64,000 nucleotides of DNA, taken from Qipengyuania huizhouensis (GTDB lineage: Bacteria; Pseudomonadota; Alphaproteobacteria; Sphingomonadales; Sphingomonadaceae). The DNA lies in NCBI RefSeq assembly GCF_019711635.1, contig NZ_JAIGNT010000006.1, forward strand, positions 1 to 64,000, in the 5' to 3' direction. Below, piece after piece: positions 41,112 through 48,509 of the stretch (its first letter is position 1; each line of letters begins with the position of its first letter). The position numbers were made by a program, and so were the translations under genes. Under the pieces are notes generated by a model. The model was not told where the DNA came from and made no database searches. It saw only the letters and a list, made by a program, of their open reading frames with translations.

Positions 41112-42777
41112 CGGCGGCCTCCTGCGTGTCGGCGGCTTCGGCAGATGCCGGAGCTTCCTCTTCGGCTGCTGCCTTTGGCTCTTCGTCCTCGAACCAGTGC
41201 GCGCGGGCAGCCATGATGATCTCGTTGCCCTGCTCTTCGGTCAGGCCGTATTCGCCCAGCACGCCGCCCTTGTCCTGCTCGCGCATCGGACGGTCACGGC
41301 GCATCGGCGGGCCATCAGCATTGTTTCGGCGACGTGGAGCTTCGCGCTTCTTGGCGATCAGTTCGTCAGTGGCGAGGTCCGCCACATCGTCGAGCGTCTT
41401 GAGACCCGCCTTGCCGAGCGTGACCAGCATCGCTTCGGTCATATGCGGCAGTTCGGCCAATTCGTCTTCGACGCCCAGTTCACGGCGCGCGGCACGATGC
41501 GTTTCTTCCTGCCGATCGAGCGCTTCTTTCGCACGGTTCTGGAGTTCTTCGGCCAGTTCCTCGTCGAAGCCTTCGATGCCGGCGAGCTCTTCGAGCTCGA
41601 CGTAAGCGACTTCTTCCAGCTCTGCGAAACCTTCGGCGACGAGCAGCTGCGAAAGCGTTTCGTCGACGTCGAGTTCCTCTTCGAACATCTTGGAGCGCTC
41701 GGCGAATTCCTTGCTGCGCTTTTCCGAAGCTTCTTCCTCGGTCATGATGTCGATCTGGTTGCCGGTCAGCTGGCTGGCGAGGCGGACGTTCTGGCCGCGG
41801 CGACCAATGGCGAGGCTGAGCTGGTCGTCGGGCACGACGACTTCGATGCGGCCATCTTCCTCGTCGAGTACGACGCGGCTGACGGTGGCCGGCTGGAGCG
41901 CGTTCACGATAAAGGTCGCGCCATCTTCCGACCAGGGAATGATGTCGATCTTCTCGCCCTGCAGTTCCTGCACCACAGCTTGGACGCGGCTGCCCTTCAT
42001 ACCGACGCAGGCACCGACCGGATCGATGCTGCTGTCATGGCTGATCACGCCGATCTTCGCGCGGCTGCCCGGATCGCGGGCGGCGGCCTTGATTTCGATG
42101 ATGCCGTCGTAGATTTCGGGCACTTCCTGCGCGAACAGCTTGCGCATGAAATCGGGGTGCGCGCGGCTGAGGAAAATCTGCGGCCCGCGGTTGTTGCGTT
42201 CGACCTTGGTGATCAGCGCGCGGACACGCTCGCCCACGCGGGCAGCCTCGCGCGGGATCTGCTGGTCGCGACGGATGACACCTTCGGCGCGGCCGAGGTT
42301 GACGATTACATGGCCGAATTCGACCGACTTGATCACGCCGGTGATCACTTCGCCGGCGCGGTCCTTGAATTCTTCATACTGGCGCTCGCGCTCGGCATCG
42401 CGGACCTTCTGGAAGATGACCTGCTTGGCGGACTGCGCATCGATACGCCCGAGATCGACCGGGGGCAGCGGATCGACGATGAAATCCCCGACCTTGGCAT
42501 CCTTCTGGAGCTTCTCGGCAGCCTTGAGATCGACCTGCTTGAAATAGTCTTCGACTTCTTCAACGACCTCGACAACGCGCCACAGGCGAAGATCGCCGGT
42601 CTGCGGGTCGAGCTTGGCGCGAATGTCGTTCTCCGCGCCATAGCGGTTACGGGCGGACTTCTGGATCGCCTCTTCCATCGCCTCGATGACGATGGACTTG
42701 TCGATCATTTTTTCCGATGCGACCGCATTGGCGATTGCAAGGAGTTCTGCCTTGTTGGCGGAAATGGCACTGGCCAT
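41092..42777 (-). CDS. nusA: Transcription termination/antitermination factor NusA
   Basis: 561 residues. Order: N-terminal RNA-polymerase-binding domain (about 1-130), S1 (about 135-200; GEVITGVIKSVEFGHVIVNL), two KH domains (about 230-345; GACVGMKGSRVQAVVQEL and LAIGRRGQNVRLASQL), then acidic C-terminal repeats (about 365-490) and a Glu/Ala-rich tail. It couples with rimP upstream by one shared base and with ylxR downstream by a 20-base overlap. Confidence 0.98.
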   Translation of the reverse strand: MASAISANKAELLAIANAVASEKMIDKSIVIEAMEEAIQKSARNRYGAENDIRAKLDPQTGDLRLWRVVEVVEEVEDYFKQVDLKAAEKLQKDAKVGDFIVDPLPPVDLGRIDAQSAKQVIFQKVRDAERERQYEEFKDRAGEVITGVIKSVEFGHVIVNLGRAEGVIRRDQQIPREAARVGERVRALITKVERNNRGPQIFLSRAHPDFMRKLFAQEVPEIYDGIIEIKAAARDPGSRAKIGVISHDSSIDPVGACVGMKGSRVQAVVQELQGEKIDIIPWSEDGATFIVNALQPATVSRVVLDEEDGRIEVVVPDDQLSLAIGRRGQNVRLASQLTGNQIDIMTEEEASEKRSKEFAERSKMFEEELDVDETLSQLLVAEGFAELEEVAYVELEELAGIEGFDEELAEELQNRAKEALDRQEETHRAARRELGVEDELAELPHMTEAMLVTLGKAGLKTLDDVADLATDELIAKKREAPRRRNNADGPPMRRDRPMREQDKGGVLGEYGLTEEQGNEIIMAARAHWFEDEEPKAAAEEEAPASAEAADTQEAADADSTQ

Positions 42778-43334
42778 CAGTCGTCTGCCTTTTCTTCTTC
42801 GATGTCTTCGGCACCACTCGTGTCGAGCGGCTGGGTGGCGGCAATGAGCGCGTCGGTCAAGACGAGCTTTGCCGTGTGGATCTGGTCGCGGTCGAGTTTC
42901 ACCTCGCCGGCTTTGGCATCTATAATGACAACGCAATGACCTTCGATGCCCTTGAGGTCACCCTTGTAGTTGCGCTGGCCGTCGAAACCCTTGACCATGC
43001 TGATCTTCGCTTCGTGGCCGGCCCACTGCTCGAAATCCTTCGCGCGGGTGAGCGGACGGTCGATACCGGGCGAGCTGACTTCGAGGTGATAGGCGCCTTC
43101 GACCAGCACTTCGCCCTGCTCTTCCAGCTCGTCGATCCGGTCCGACACGCGGCGCGAAAGTGCAGCGCATTGTTCGATCAGTAGCTGGCCCGTCGCCGGG
43201 TCTTCCGCCATGATCTGGAGCGCCTGCGCCCCGTCCCCGGCTTCCGACGGCATCATCTTGACGCGCACGAGCTCGAAACCCAGCGCCTGCGCTTCGGGTT
43301 CGATAACTTCGTTCAAGCGGTCAATATCAGCCAT
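42777..43334 (-). CDS. rimP: Ribosome maturation factor RimP
   Basis: 185 residues. An N-terminal alpha/beta domain (QALGFELVRVKMM, about 15-27) and a C-terminal SH3-like domain are present, with LEVSSPGIDRPLTRAKDFEQ (about 84-103) as the family signature. It helps assemble the 30S subunit. It opens the nusA-infB operon. An acidic tail of about 12 residues ends the protein. Confidence 0.97.
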   Translation of the reverse strand: MADIDRLNEVIEPEAQALGFELVRVKMMPSEAGDGAQALQIMAEDPATGQLLIEQCAALSRRVSDRIDELEEQGEVLVEGAYHLEVSSPGIDRPLTRAKDFEQWAGHEAKISMVKGFDGQRNYKGDLKGIEGHCVVIIDAKAGEVKLDRDQIHTAKLVLTDALIAATQPLDTSGAEDIEEEKADD

Positions 43335-43469
43335 TCATACTCCGGTATGGACTTGCATTGCGACAAGCGGGTTTCGTGCCGGCCCCTTGCGGCGCCAGCC
43401 CCACAGTGTCGCGACAATGTCGGGATTGAGGGCCAGATAGGCGCGAGTCCCGCCAAAAGCAAGTCTCGT

Positions 43470-44495
43470 TCAATTGTCGTCGGTGAGACCGTGCTTCTTG
43501 ATGGCATGGCGCAACTGGTCGTAGCTGAGGCCCAGCGCCTTGGCGGTCTGGCGCTGGTTCCAGCGATGCTTGCCGAGCGCGTGCTCGAGAATGGCCTTTT
43601 CATGAGCATCCACGGCGCTGCGCAGGTCCTCGACGGCGTCAAGATCGGGTGCCGCCGGTTGAGTAGTAGCTGCAGGACTACCATCGGACCGTTTCCGCGG
43701 CGTGGGAGGCGAGACCGGCTTCCACGGGCTTTCGAACGGGTCGAACTGGACATGCCCGATCGGGCTTCCCCAATCGTCCCAGCGATAGACCGCCCGTTCG
43801 ATCACATTGCGCAATTCGCGGACATTACCAGGCCATTGATGGTTTTCGAGCTGCTGCGCGACATGCTCGGAAAAACCCGGCCAGGCTTCCCATCCCAGTT
43901 CGGCACCCATGCGCCGGCCGAAATAGTCGGCCAGCACCGCAATATCTCCCTCGCGCACGCGCAGGGGTGGAAGGGTGATAACCTCGAAACTGAGGCGGTC
44001 GAGCAGGTCGGCGCGGAACTCGCCGCGCTCGGCCTTGGCGGGCAGGTCCTCGTTGGTGGCGGCGACGATGCGCACATCCACGTTGATCGGGCGCGAGGAG
44101 CCGATACGCGTGACCTCGCCATATTCCACGGCGCGGAGCAGGCGTTCCTGTGCGCCCATCGACAGCGTACCCAGTTCGTCGAGAAAAAGCGTACCCTTGT
44201 CGGCTTCCTCGAACCTTCCGGCGCGCTGTCTGGTAGCACCGGTGAATGCCCCGGCCTCATGACCGAACAGCTCCGCCTCGATCAGCGTTTCGGGCAAGGC
44301 TGCGCAATTCATCGTGACGAGAGGTTCTTCCCATCTGTTGGAAAGGCGATGAAGTCGCTCGGCGATCAATTCCTTGCCGGTACCCCGTTCACCGATGACC
44401 AGCACGGGCCTGCGCATGGGCGCCGCACGACTGGTGCGCTCGACCGCGTCGAGAAAGGCGCCGGACTGGCCGATGTACTGATTTTCCCGCTCCAT
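43470..44495 (-). CDS. pspF: Psp operon activator PspF (sigma-54 enhancer-binding protein)
   Basis: 341 residues. The AAA+ domain begins almost at residue 1, with no N-terminal sensor domain, as in PspF. Walker A is GERGTGKE (about 34-41), the sigma-54 contact loop is GAFTGA (about 83-88), and Walker B is GTLFLDELG. A C-terminal Fis-type helix-turn-helix has NQRQTAKALGLSYDQLRHAI (about 312-331). It diverges from the psp operon, across a clear -24/-12 promoter. In E. coli the protein is held inactive by PspA until envelope stress; the same circuit is inferred here. Confidence 0.95.
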   Translation of the reverse strand: MERENQYIGQSGAFLDAVERTSRAAPMRRPVLVIGERGTGKELIAERLHRLSNRWEEPLVTMNCAALPETLIEAELFGHEAGAFTGATRQRAGRFEEADKGTLFLDELGTLSMGAQERLLRAVEYGEVTRIGSSRPINVDVRIVAATNEDLPAKAERGEFRADLLDRLSFEVITLPPLRVREGDIAVLADYFGRRMGAELGWEAWPGFSEHVAQQLENHQWPGNVRELRNVIERAVYRWDDWGSPIGHVQFDPFESPWKPVSPPTPRKRSDGSPAATTQPAAPDLDAVEDLRSAVDAHEKAILEHALGKHRWNQRQTAKALGLSYDQLRHAIKKHGLTDDN

Positions 44496-44594
44496 GGCCA
44501 AGATATAGGAATTTTCACCAAGGGTTGGCAATACCCACCACAATGTCGTTCGTCGAAAACTCTGAAAAGCACCGTTTTCTGCGGCAAATCGAGT

Positions 44595-44610
44595 TTGGCA
44601 CACCGCTTGC
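44595..44610 (+). promoter_or_regulatory. Sigma-54 (-24/-12) promoter of the psp operon
   Basis: TTGGCACACCGCTTGC matches the consensus TGGCAC-N5-TTGC without a mismatch in the GG and GC core (TGGCAC at 44596-44601, TTGC at 44607-44610). It points to the small ORF at 44652. Upstream, GAAAAC (44555-44560) and GTTTTC (44574-44579) form a dyad that might belong to a PspF or other activator site, though it is closer to the promoter than the usual enhancer position. Confidence 0.93.
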
Positions 44611-44651
44611 TTAACATGGGACAACACCAGTTCACGTCCAGGGAGGACACC

Positions 44652-44804
44652 ATGTACAACCGCAAGTTCTTCAGCACCCAGCTCGGCAAGGCCGCCCTCG
44701 CCAGCATTGCGATGATGACGGCTTTCGTTGCGCTGAGCTCGCAGATCACGGTCACCACGCCAATGCCGATGGTGGCATCCATCGGGCATGTGGAAATCGC
44801 GTGA
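44652..44804 (+). CDS. 50-residue membrane peptide leading the psp operon
   Basis: Begins MYNRKFFSTQLGKAALASIA and is mostly one hydrophobic segment (about 12-32) flanked by a basic N-terminus, so it is predicted to sit in the inner membrane or to be a signal-anchored peptide. A strong GGGAGG lies eight bases before the ATG. It is the first gene after the sigma-54 promoter. The stop overlaps a GTG (GTGA) that opens the in-frame extension of pspA. I do not recognise its family. Confidence 0.75.
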   Translation: MYNRKFFSTQLGKAALASIAMMTAFVALSSQITVTTPMPMVASIGHVEIA

Positions 44805-45013
44805 GCGACCACAAGCATCCCCTTGGGCCGGAGCGCCGCACTCCCGAAAGTCCCCAGCGCAAGTCCCGCGCAGCGGACGCTCCGGCCCGCCCCAAGCGCG
44901 TGACCCTCTCGCGTCTCGACAGCGAGGTCGAACGGCTCCGCCGCTCGCCCACGCCGACGCAGGATAGCGGCCGTGACCGGGCCAACCAATTTTTCTCCAG
45001 TGGAGTACCTTTA
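44801..45013 (+). other. Open in-frame leader between small ORF and pspA ATG
   Basis: From GTG 44801 to the pspA ATG at 45014 there is no stop, so PspA could carry a 71-residue N-terminal extension (charged, Pro-rich, with VTLSRLDSEVERLRRSP). PspA proteins normally start at MGIFSRTRDI. GGAG at 45002-45005, eight bases before that ATG, favours the short start. The GTGA overlap with the small ORF would suit coupled translation of the longer form. Both are possible. Confidence 0.5.
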
Positions 45014-45706
45014 ATGGGAATCTTCAGCCGTACCCGCGACATTATTGCGGCCAATTTCAACGATCTCCTCGATCAGGCGGACGATCCGCAGAAGATGATC
45101 CGCATGATCATCATGGAAATGGAGGAGACGCTTGTCGAAGTTCGCGCCAGCGCCGCCCGCACCATTGCCGACCAGAAGGAAATGCACCGTCACACGGTGA
45201 AGCTGGACAAGCTCCAGGCCGACTGGGGCGAAAAGGCGCAGCTCGCACTGTCGAAGGACCGCGAGGACCTGGCCCGTGCAGCACTGGTCGAGAAGAAGAA
45301 GGCCGCCGACATGGCCGACCAGCTCAAGCAGGAGATCGCGGTGCTCGACGATGCACTACGCGCCTACGAGCAGGACATTCACAAGCTGCAGAACCGCCTG
45401 CGCGAAGCCCGCAGCCGCCAGACCGCCATCGCTGCGCGTCTCGAAAGCGCTGAGAACCGCGTCAAGCTGCGCAGCCTGATGACCGAAGACCGCGTTGACG
45501 AGGCACTCAGCCGGTTCGACCAGCTCGAACGCCGCGTGGACTATGCCGAAGGTCGCGCCGATGCGCTGAGCATTTCGGACAGCTCGGGCAAACCGAACCT
45601 GGCCGACGAGATCGCCGCGCTGGAGGGTGCCGATGCGATCGACGACGAACTTGCCCAAATGAAAAAGGCGCTCGGCAAGTCCGAAGACGCCAAGAAGGAG
45701 GACTGA
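45014..45706 (+). CDS. pspA: Phage shock protein A (PspA/IM30/ESCRT-III family)
   Basis: 230 residues from ATG 45014. MGIFSRTRDIIAANFNDLL is the amphipathic N-terminal helix that binds membrane, and continuous coiled coil follows (about 25-190). PspA both restrains PspF and, when released, polymerises on damaged inner membrane. A possible longer form starting at 44801 is described separately. It is followed three bases later by pspB. The C-terminus is acidic/lysine-rich (KSEDAKKED). Confidence 0.96.
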   Translation: MGIFSRTRDIIAANFNDLLDQADDPQKMIRMIIMEMEETLVEVRASAARTIADQKEMHRHTVKLDKLQADWGEKAQLALSKDREDLARAALVEKKKAADMADQLKQEIAVLDDALRAYEQDIHKLQNRLREARSRQTAIAARLESAENRVKLRSLMTEDRVDEALSRFDQLERRVDYAEGRADALSISDSSGKPNLADEIAALEGADAIDDELAQMKKALGKSEDAKKED

Positions 45707-45709
45707 TCC

Positions 45710-46006
45710 GTGGACGACGTTTTTGCAATTGTCGCGATCTTCATCGCCCTGCCGTGGATCATCCTCCACTACATCACCAAGTGGAAGACTTCCGCCACTA
45801 TCACCACCGACGACGAAGCCCTGCTCGAGGAACTCTACAACCTCGCCAAGCGGCTCGACGAACGGATGGATACGGTCGAACGTCTCGTAGCTTCCGACAA
45901 CCCCGACTTCCGCCCCGCCCGCCTTGTCCATGACAGCGAACAGGACAACCAGCAGCTGCGCGAACTCGAACAGCTGATGGCCGAGAAAAAAGGAGCAACC
46001 AAGTGA
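45710..46006 (+). CDS. pspB: Envelope stress membrane protein PspB
   Basis: 98 residues, GTG start. One N-terminal membrane helix (about 4-22) and a cytoplasmic coiled coil. The PspB signature occurs at about 48-67 (RLDERMDTVERLVASDNPDF; E. coli PspB has the equivalent ERIQALESILDAEHPNWR). The protein runs about 30 residues beyond that point with another helix. With PspC it is known to relay stress to PspA in enterobacteria. It overlaps pspC by four bases. Confidence 0.92.
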   Translation: MDDVFAIVAIFIALPWIILHYITKWKTSATITTDDEALLEELYNLAKRLDERMDTVERLVASDNPDFRPARLVHDSEQDNQQLRELEQLMAEKKGATK

Positions 46007-46380
46007 ACAGCCCCCGCACCACCCTCTATCGCGACAAGGCCAATGCGAAGCTGATGGGCGTCTGCTCCGGTATCGCGGACTATACGGGCGTCGATGCCTT
46101 CTGGGTTCGCCTCGGTTTCCTGGGTCTGACTTTCATCACTGGCGGTTCGACCATCCCGTTCTATTTCCTGGCCGGCATCCTGCTGAACAAGAAGCCCGCG
46201 CATCTCTATTCGGAGCCGGACGAGCAGCGCTACTGGCAGCGCGTTCGCCAGAGCCCGAAGCGCACCGCCCGCGAAATTCGCGCCAAGATGAAGGATGTGG
46301 ACCGCCGCCTGGCCGAGGTCGAAACCTTCTACGTCAGCAGCAATCCGCGCCTGAACGCCGAAATCGAACGGCTCCGGTAA
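46003..46380 (+). CDS. pspC: Envelope stress membrane protein PspC
   Basis: 125 residues, GTG start. The PspC domain (about 6-70) has AKLMGVCSGIADYTGV and one to two hydrophobic segments (about 36-62). The cytoplasmic tail (about 75-125) ends in RRLAEVETFYVSSNPRLNAE, which matches the same pattern as the E. coli PspC C-terminus and the PspB motif. It is in line with pspB; after 24 bases and a strong GGGAGGA the first extra gene follows. Confidence 0.93.
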   Translation: MNSPRTTLYRDKANAKLMGVCSGIADYTGVDAFWVRLGFLGLTFITGGSTIPFYFLAGILLNKKPAHLYSEPDEQRYWQRVRQSPKRTAREIRAKMKDVDRRLAEVETFYVSSNPRLNAEIERLR

Positions 46381-46404
46381 GCGCACGAAACAGGGAGGAT
46401 AGTA

Positions 46405-46713
46405 ATGGAAGATCTTGGCATCTTGATCCCGATCATTGCGCTGATGATCCCGATTGTGGCGATCTGGACCAAGCACCAGCAGAAGATCGCGGAAATGAAT
46501 GTGGAGACGACCGCGAAGGCAACAGCCGAAAAGGCCGCGCAATATGCCAGCCACGTACAGGATCTTGAGGACCGCGTCCGCGTGCTCGAACGCATCGTCA
46601 CCGACAAGGGATACGATGTCGCGACCCAGATCGAGGCACTGCGCGACCAACGTCGCGTGACCGATCAGGGAGCGGGCGTGCCGCTCGAATTGAAGAAGGG
46701 GGAGAAAGCCTGA
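46405..46713 (+). CDS. PspB/PspC-tail-like membrane coiled-coil protein 1
   Basis: 102 residues. One N-terminal membrane helix (about 5-21) is followed by a coiled coil (about 25-82). The motif RVRVLERIVTDKGYDVATQI (about 57-76) followed by EALRD is a close relative of the PspB signature and of the next three proteins. The strong ribosome-binding site (GGGAGGA) suggests a translation re-start. The stop shares one base with the next ATG. The role is unknown; membership of the psp operon points to envelope stress. Confidence 0.85.
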   Translation: MEDLGILIPIIALMIPIVAIWTKHQQKIAEMNVETTAKATAEKAAQYASHVQDLEDRVRVLERIVTDKGYDVATQIEALRDQRRVTDQGAGVPLELKKGEKA

Positions 46714-47021
46714 TGGAACTGATCACCGAAACCACAATGATCTTAGGCGTCATTGCGATATCGCTGGCCTGGGTCGCCAATACCTGGATCAGGGTCAAGA
46801 ACGGCTACCCGCTCGAAAACAGCTGGGGCAAGGCAGTCTATCCCAAGAACGACCAGGCGGTCGAACGGGTGAAACTGCTGACTCAGGAAAACGCCGAACT
46901 GCGCGCCCAGCTCGGTTCGCTCAAGGACCGGCTCGGCAATGTCGAGCGCATTGTGACCGATAGCGGCTATCACCTCACGAACGAGATTGATCGCCTTCGC
47001 GACAAGCAGGACGCAAACTGA
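46713..47021 (+). CDS. PspB/PspC-tail-like membrane coiled-coil protein 2
   Basis: 102 residues. N-terminal membrane helix (about 7-25), a short polar link (RVKNGYPLENSWGKAVYP), then a coiled coil (about 48-98) ending RLGNVERIVTDSGYHLTNEI (about 73-92) and DRLRDKQ. The same order of parts is found in proteins 1, 3 and 4, but the middle region differs, so these are diverged paralogues rather than recent copies. The ATG overlaps the stop of protein 1 and its own stop overlaps the next ATG. Confidence 0.85.
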   Translation: MELITETTMILGVIAISLAWVANTWIRVKNGYPLENSWGKAVYPKNDQAVERVKLLTQENAELRAQLGSLKDRLGNVERIVTDSGYHLTNEIDRLRDKQDAN

Positions 47022-47326
47022 TGGACGCCGACCTCATCCTGATCTTCGGCTTCATACTGCTGACTCTCATGATCGTCATGCCGATGGCGTACCTCTTCCA
47101 GAAGCGTGAGGCCGAGCACAAGGAGCGCAAGCTGGAACTCCAGGCGCGTGCCGAGGAAGCAAAGGCCGAACAGGCCCGCTTCTCCAATGGCGACTATTCA
47201 AAAATGGAAGAGCGCGTGCGCGTGCTCGAACGGATTGCGACGGACGGCAATCATGCGCTGGCCTCGCAGATCGACGAACTCCGCAAGCTCGACAGGATCG
47301 AGGATCGCACGGGAGCATCGTCATGA
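47021..47326 (+). CDS. PspB/PspC-tail-like membrane coiled-coil protein 3
   Basis: 101 residues. N-terminal membrane helix (about 4-25), a strongly charged helix (about 28-53; REAEHKERKLELQARAEEAK) and then the motif RVRVLERIATDGNHALASQI (about 65-84) with DELRKLD. It is closest in the motif to proteins 1 and 4. One base is shared with the previous stop; its own stop overlaps the next ATG (ATGA). Confidence 0.85.
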   Translation: MDADLILIFGFILLTLMIVMPMAYLFQKREAEHKERKLELQARAEEAKAEQARFSNGDYSKMEERVRVLERIATDGNHALASQIDELRKLDRIEDRTGASS

Positions 47327-47610
47327 GCGCATGGGCCACTGTCGCAATCATCGCCATCATCGTGTGGGGCGTGGTCCAGCTGAGCAAGGCCCGCCACCGC
47401 GCCGACCGCGGCATCGTTGTCGACGAGCGTGGTAACGAGAGCGTGGCGGACATCGGAACCGACGCCGAGACGAACAAGGAAATCGAGGACCTGCGAGAAC
47501 GCATCAAGGTGCTGGAGAGAATCGCCACCGACGGCAATTCGCTCGACGCGCAGGAAACCAAGAGGATCGCCGCCGAAATCGAAGCCCTGCGCGACAAGCG
47601 GGCCGAGTGA
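47323..47610 (+). CDS. PspB/PspC-tail-like membrane coiled-coil protein 4
   Basis: 95 residues. N-terminal membrane helix (about 3-20), a basic then acidic linker, and the motif DLRERIKVLERIATDGNSLD (about 56-75), with a five-residue longer insertion before the closing EIEALRDKRAE. Same layout as proteins 1-3. A gap of 40 bases separates it from protein 5, whose own Shine-Dalgarno is AAGGAGG. Confidence 0.85.
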   Translation: MSAWATVAIIAIIVWGVVQLSKARHRADRGIVVDERGNESVADIGTDAETNKEIEDLRERIKVLERIATDGNSLDAQETKRIAAEIEALRDKRAE

Positions 47611-47650
47611 GGCGGGAAAGAGGAAACTGGTTCAAGGAGGACATGGGGAA

Positions 47651-47884
47651 ATGTTCGAACCGACACTGATAGTCGCCGCTGCCAGCCTGACCGGCCTGGT
47701 CATCATTGCCGCCGCCATGCTGCGCGGATGGCAGGGATGGCTGGACCTGAAGCGCAGCGAGCTCGAAGGTCATCAAGGTCCGCGCCAGGAAGGCTCGTCG
47801 ATCGGTGCTGCCCGGATCGAGCTTGCCGATCTGAAGGAGCGGATCAAGAAGCTCGAGGCGATCGCCAGCGGGGTGGACCTGTGA
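47651..47884 (+). CDS. PspB/PspC-tail-like membrane coiled-coil protein 5 (short)
   Basis: 77 residues. N-terminal membrane helix (about 5-24) and a short coiled coil in which the motif is truncated (ADLKERIKKLEAIASGVDL at the very end), so the portion after the threonine-aspartate step is missing. It is the most reduced member of the series. Its stop overlaps the GTG of the next gene by four bases. Confidence 0.8.
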   Translation: MFEPTLIVAAASLTGLVIIAAAMLRGWQGWLDLKRSELEGHQGPRQEGSSIGAARIELADLKERIKKLEAIASGVDL

Positions 47885-48057
47885 ACAGCCGTACCGGGGA
47901 AGCTGCAAAGGCCGGCATCGGGCTCGGCAGCGCGATCGCCGTGGCGATTTCATGGGCACAGAACCAGTCGATCCTGTGGGCCATATTTCACGGCTTCATC
48001 AGCTGGATATACGTCATCTATTATGCCGTCACCCGCCCCGGCGGCATCACCGGCTGA
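47881..48057 (+). CDS. 58-residue hydrophobic protein ending the psp array
   Basis: Starts with GTG and reads VNSRTGEAAKAGIGLGSAIA, then a hydrophobic region (about 11-50) with SILWAIFHGFISWIYVIYYA (about 30-49), predicted as one or two membrane helices. Small proteins with the pattern ILWAIxHGxxxWxYVIYYA recur in many Gram-negative genomes (general recollection) but have no known function. It lacks the coiled coil and motif of the five genes before it. Confidence 0.75.
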   Translation: MNSRTGEAAKAGIGLGSAIAVAISWAQNQSILWAIFHGFISWIYVIYYAVTRPGGITG

Positions 48058-48100
48058 GTCCAATGGACGCGTGTGCCGGCACCCGCTAGATGCCCCGCCC

Positions 48101-48508
48101 ATGCGAGACCTTTCCGATATCCAAGAAGAATACGAGTTTCTCGAAGGCGACGAGCGGTACCGGCTGCTGATCGAGCTGGGCCGCGAGCTGGACGAGATGC
48201 CGGACGCGCTCAAGACCGACGCCACGCTGGTACGCGGCTGTTCGGCCAGCGTCTGGGTCTATCCCACCAGCGACAAGGGCAAGCTGCATTTCCTTGCCGA
48301 CAGCAATGCCGCCATCACCAAGGGCATCGTGGCGCTGGTGATTGCCGCGGTTCAGGATCGGCCTGCTAGCGAGGTCGCCGAAATGGACATTCACGCTGCA
48401 CTCGAGCCTTTCGATCTCAAGAACCAGTTGTCGAGCAACCGTACGCAAGGCGTCCCCAACATGATCGCGCTGGTAAAACAACACGCGGCTCGTATCGCAG
48501 CCGGCTGA
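48101..48508 (+). CDS. sufE: SufE-family cysteine desulfurase activator
   Basis: 135 residues. The active cysteine lies in LVRGCSASVWVYP (about 43-55), and NRTQGVPNMIALV near the C-terminus is conserved in SufE. It accepts sulfur from SufS for Fe-S cluster assembly. The rest of the suf operon is not in the window. It starts 43 bases after the psp array and may be read from the same transcript. Confidence 0.94.
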   Translation: MRDLSDIQEEYEFLEGDERYRLLIELGRELDEMPDALKTDATLVRGCSASVWVYPTSDKGKLHFLADSNAAITKGIVALVIAAVQDRPASEVAEMDIHAALEPFDLKNQLSSNRTQGVPNMIALVKQHAARIAAG

Positions 48509-48509
48509 T

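Noticed and set aside
40642..42939. A 765-codon open frame antisense to nusA and ylxR
   Set aside because: It crosses two certain genes and has no start signal or domain.
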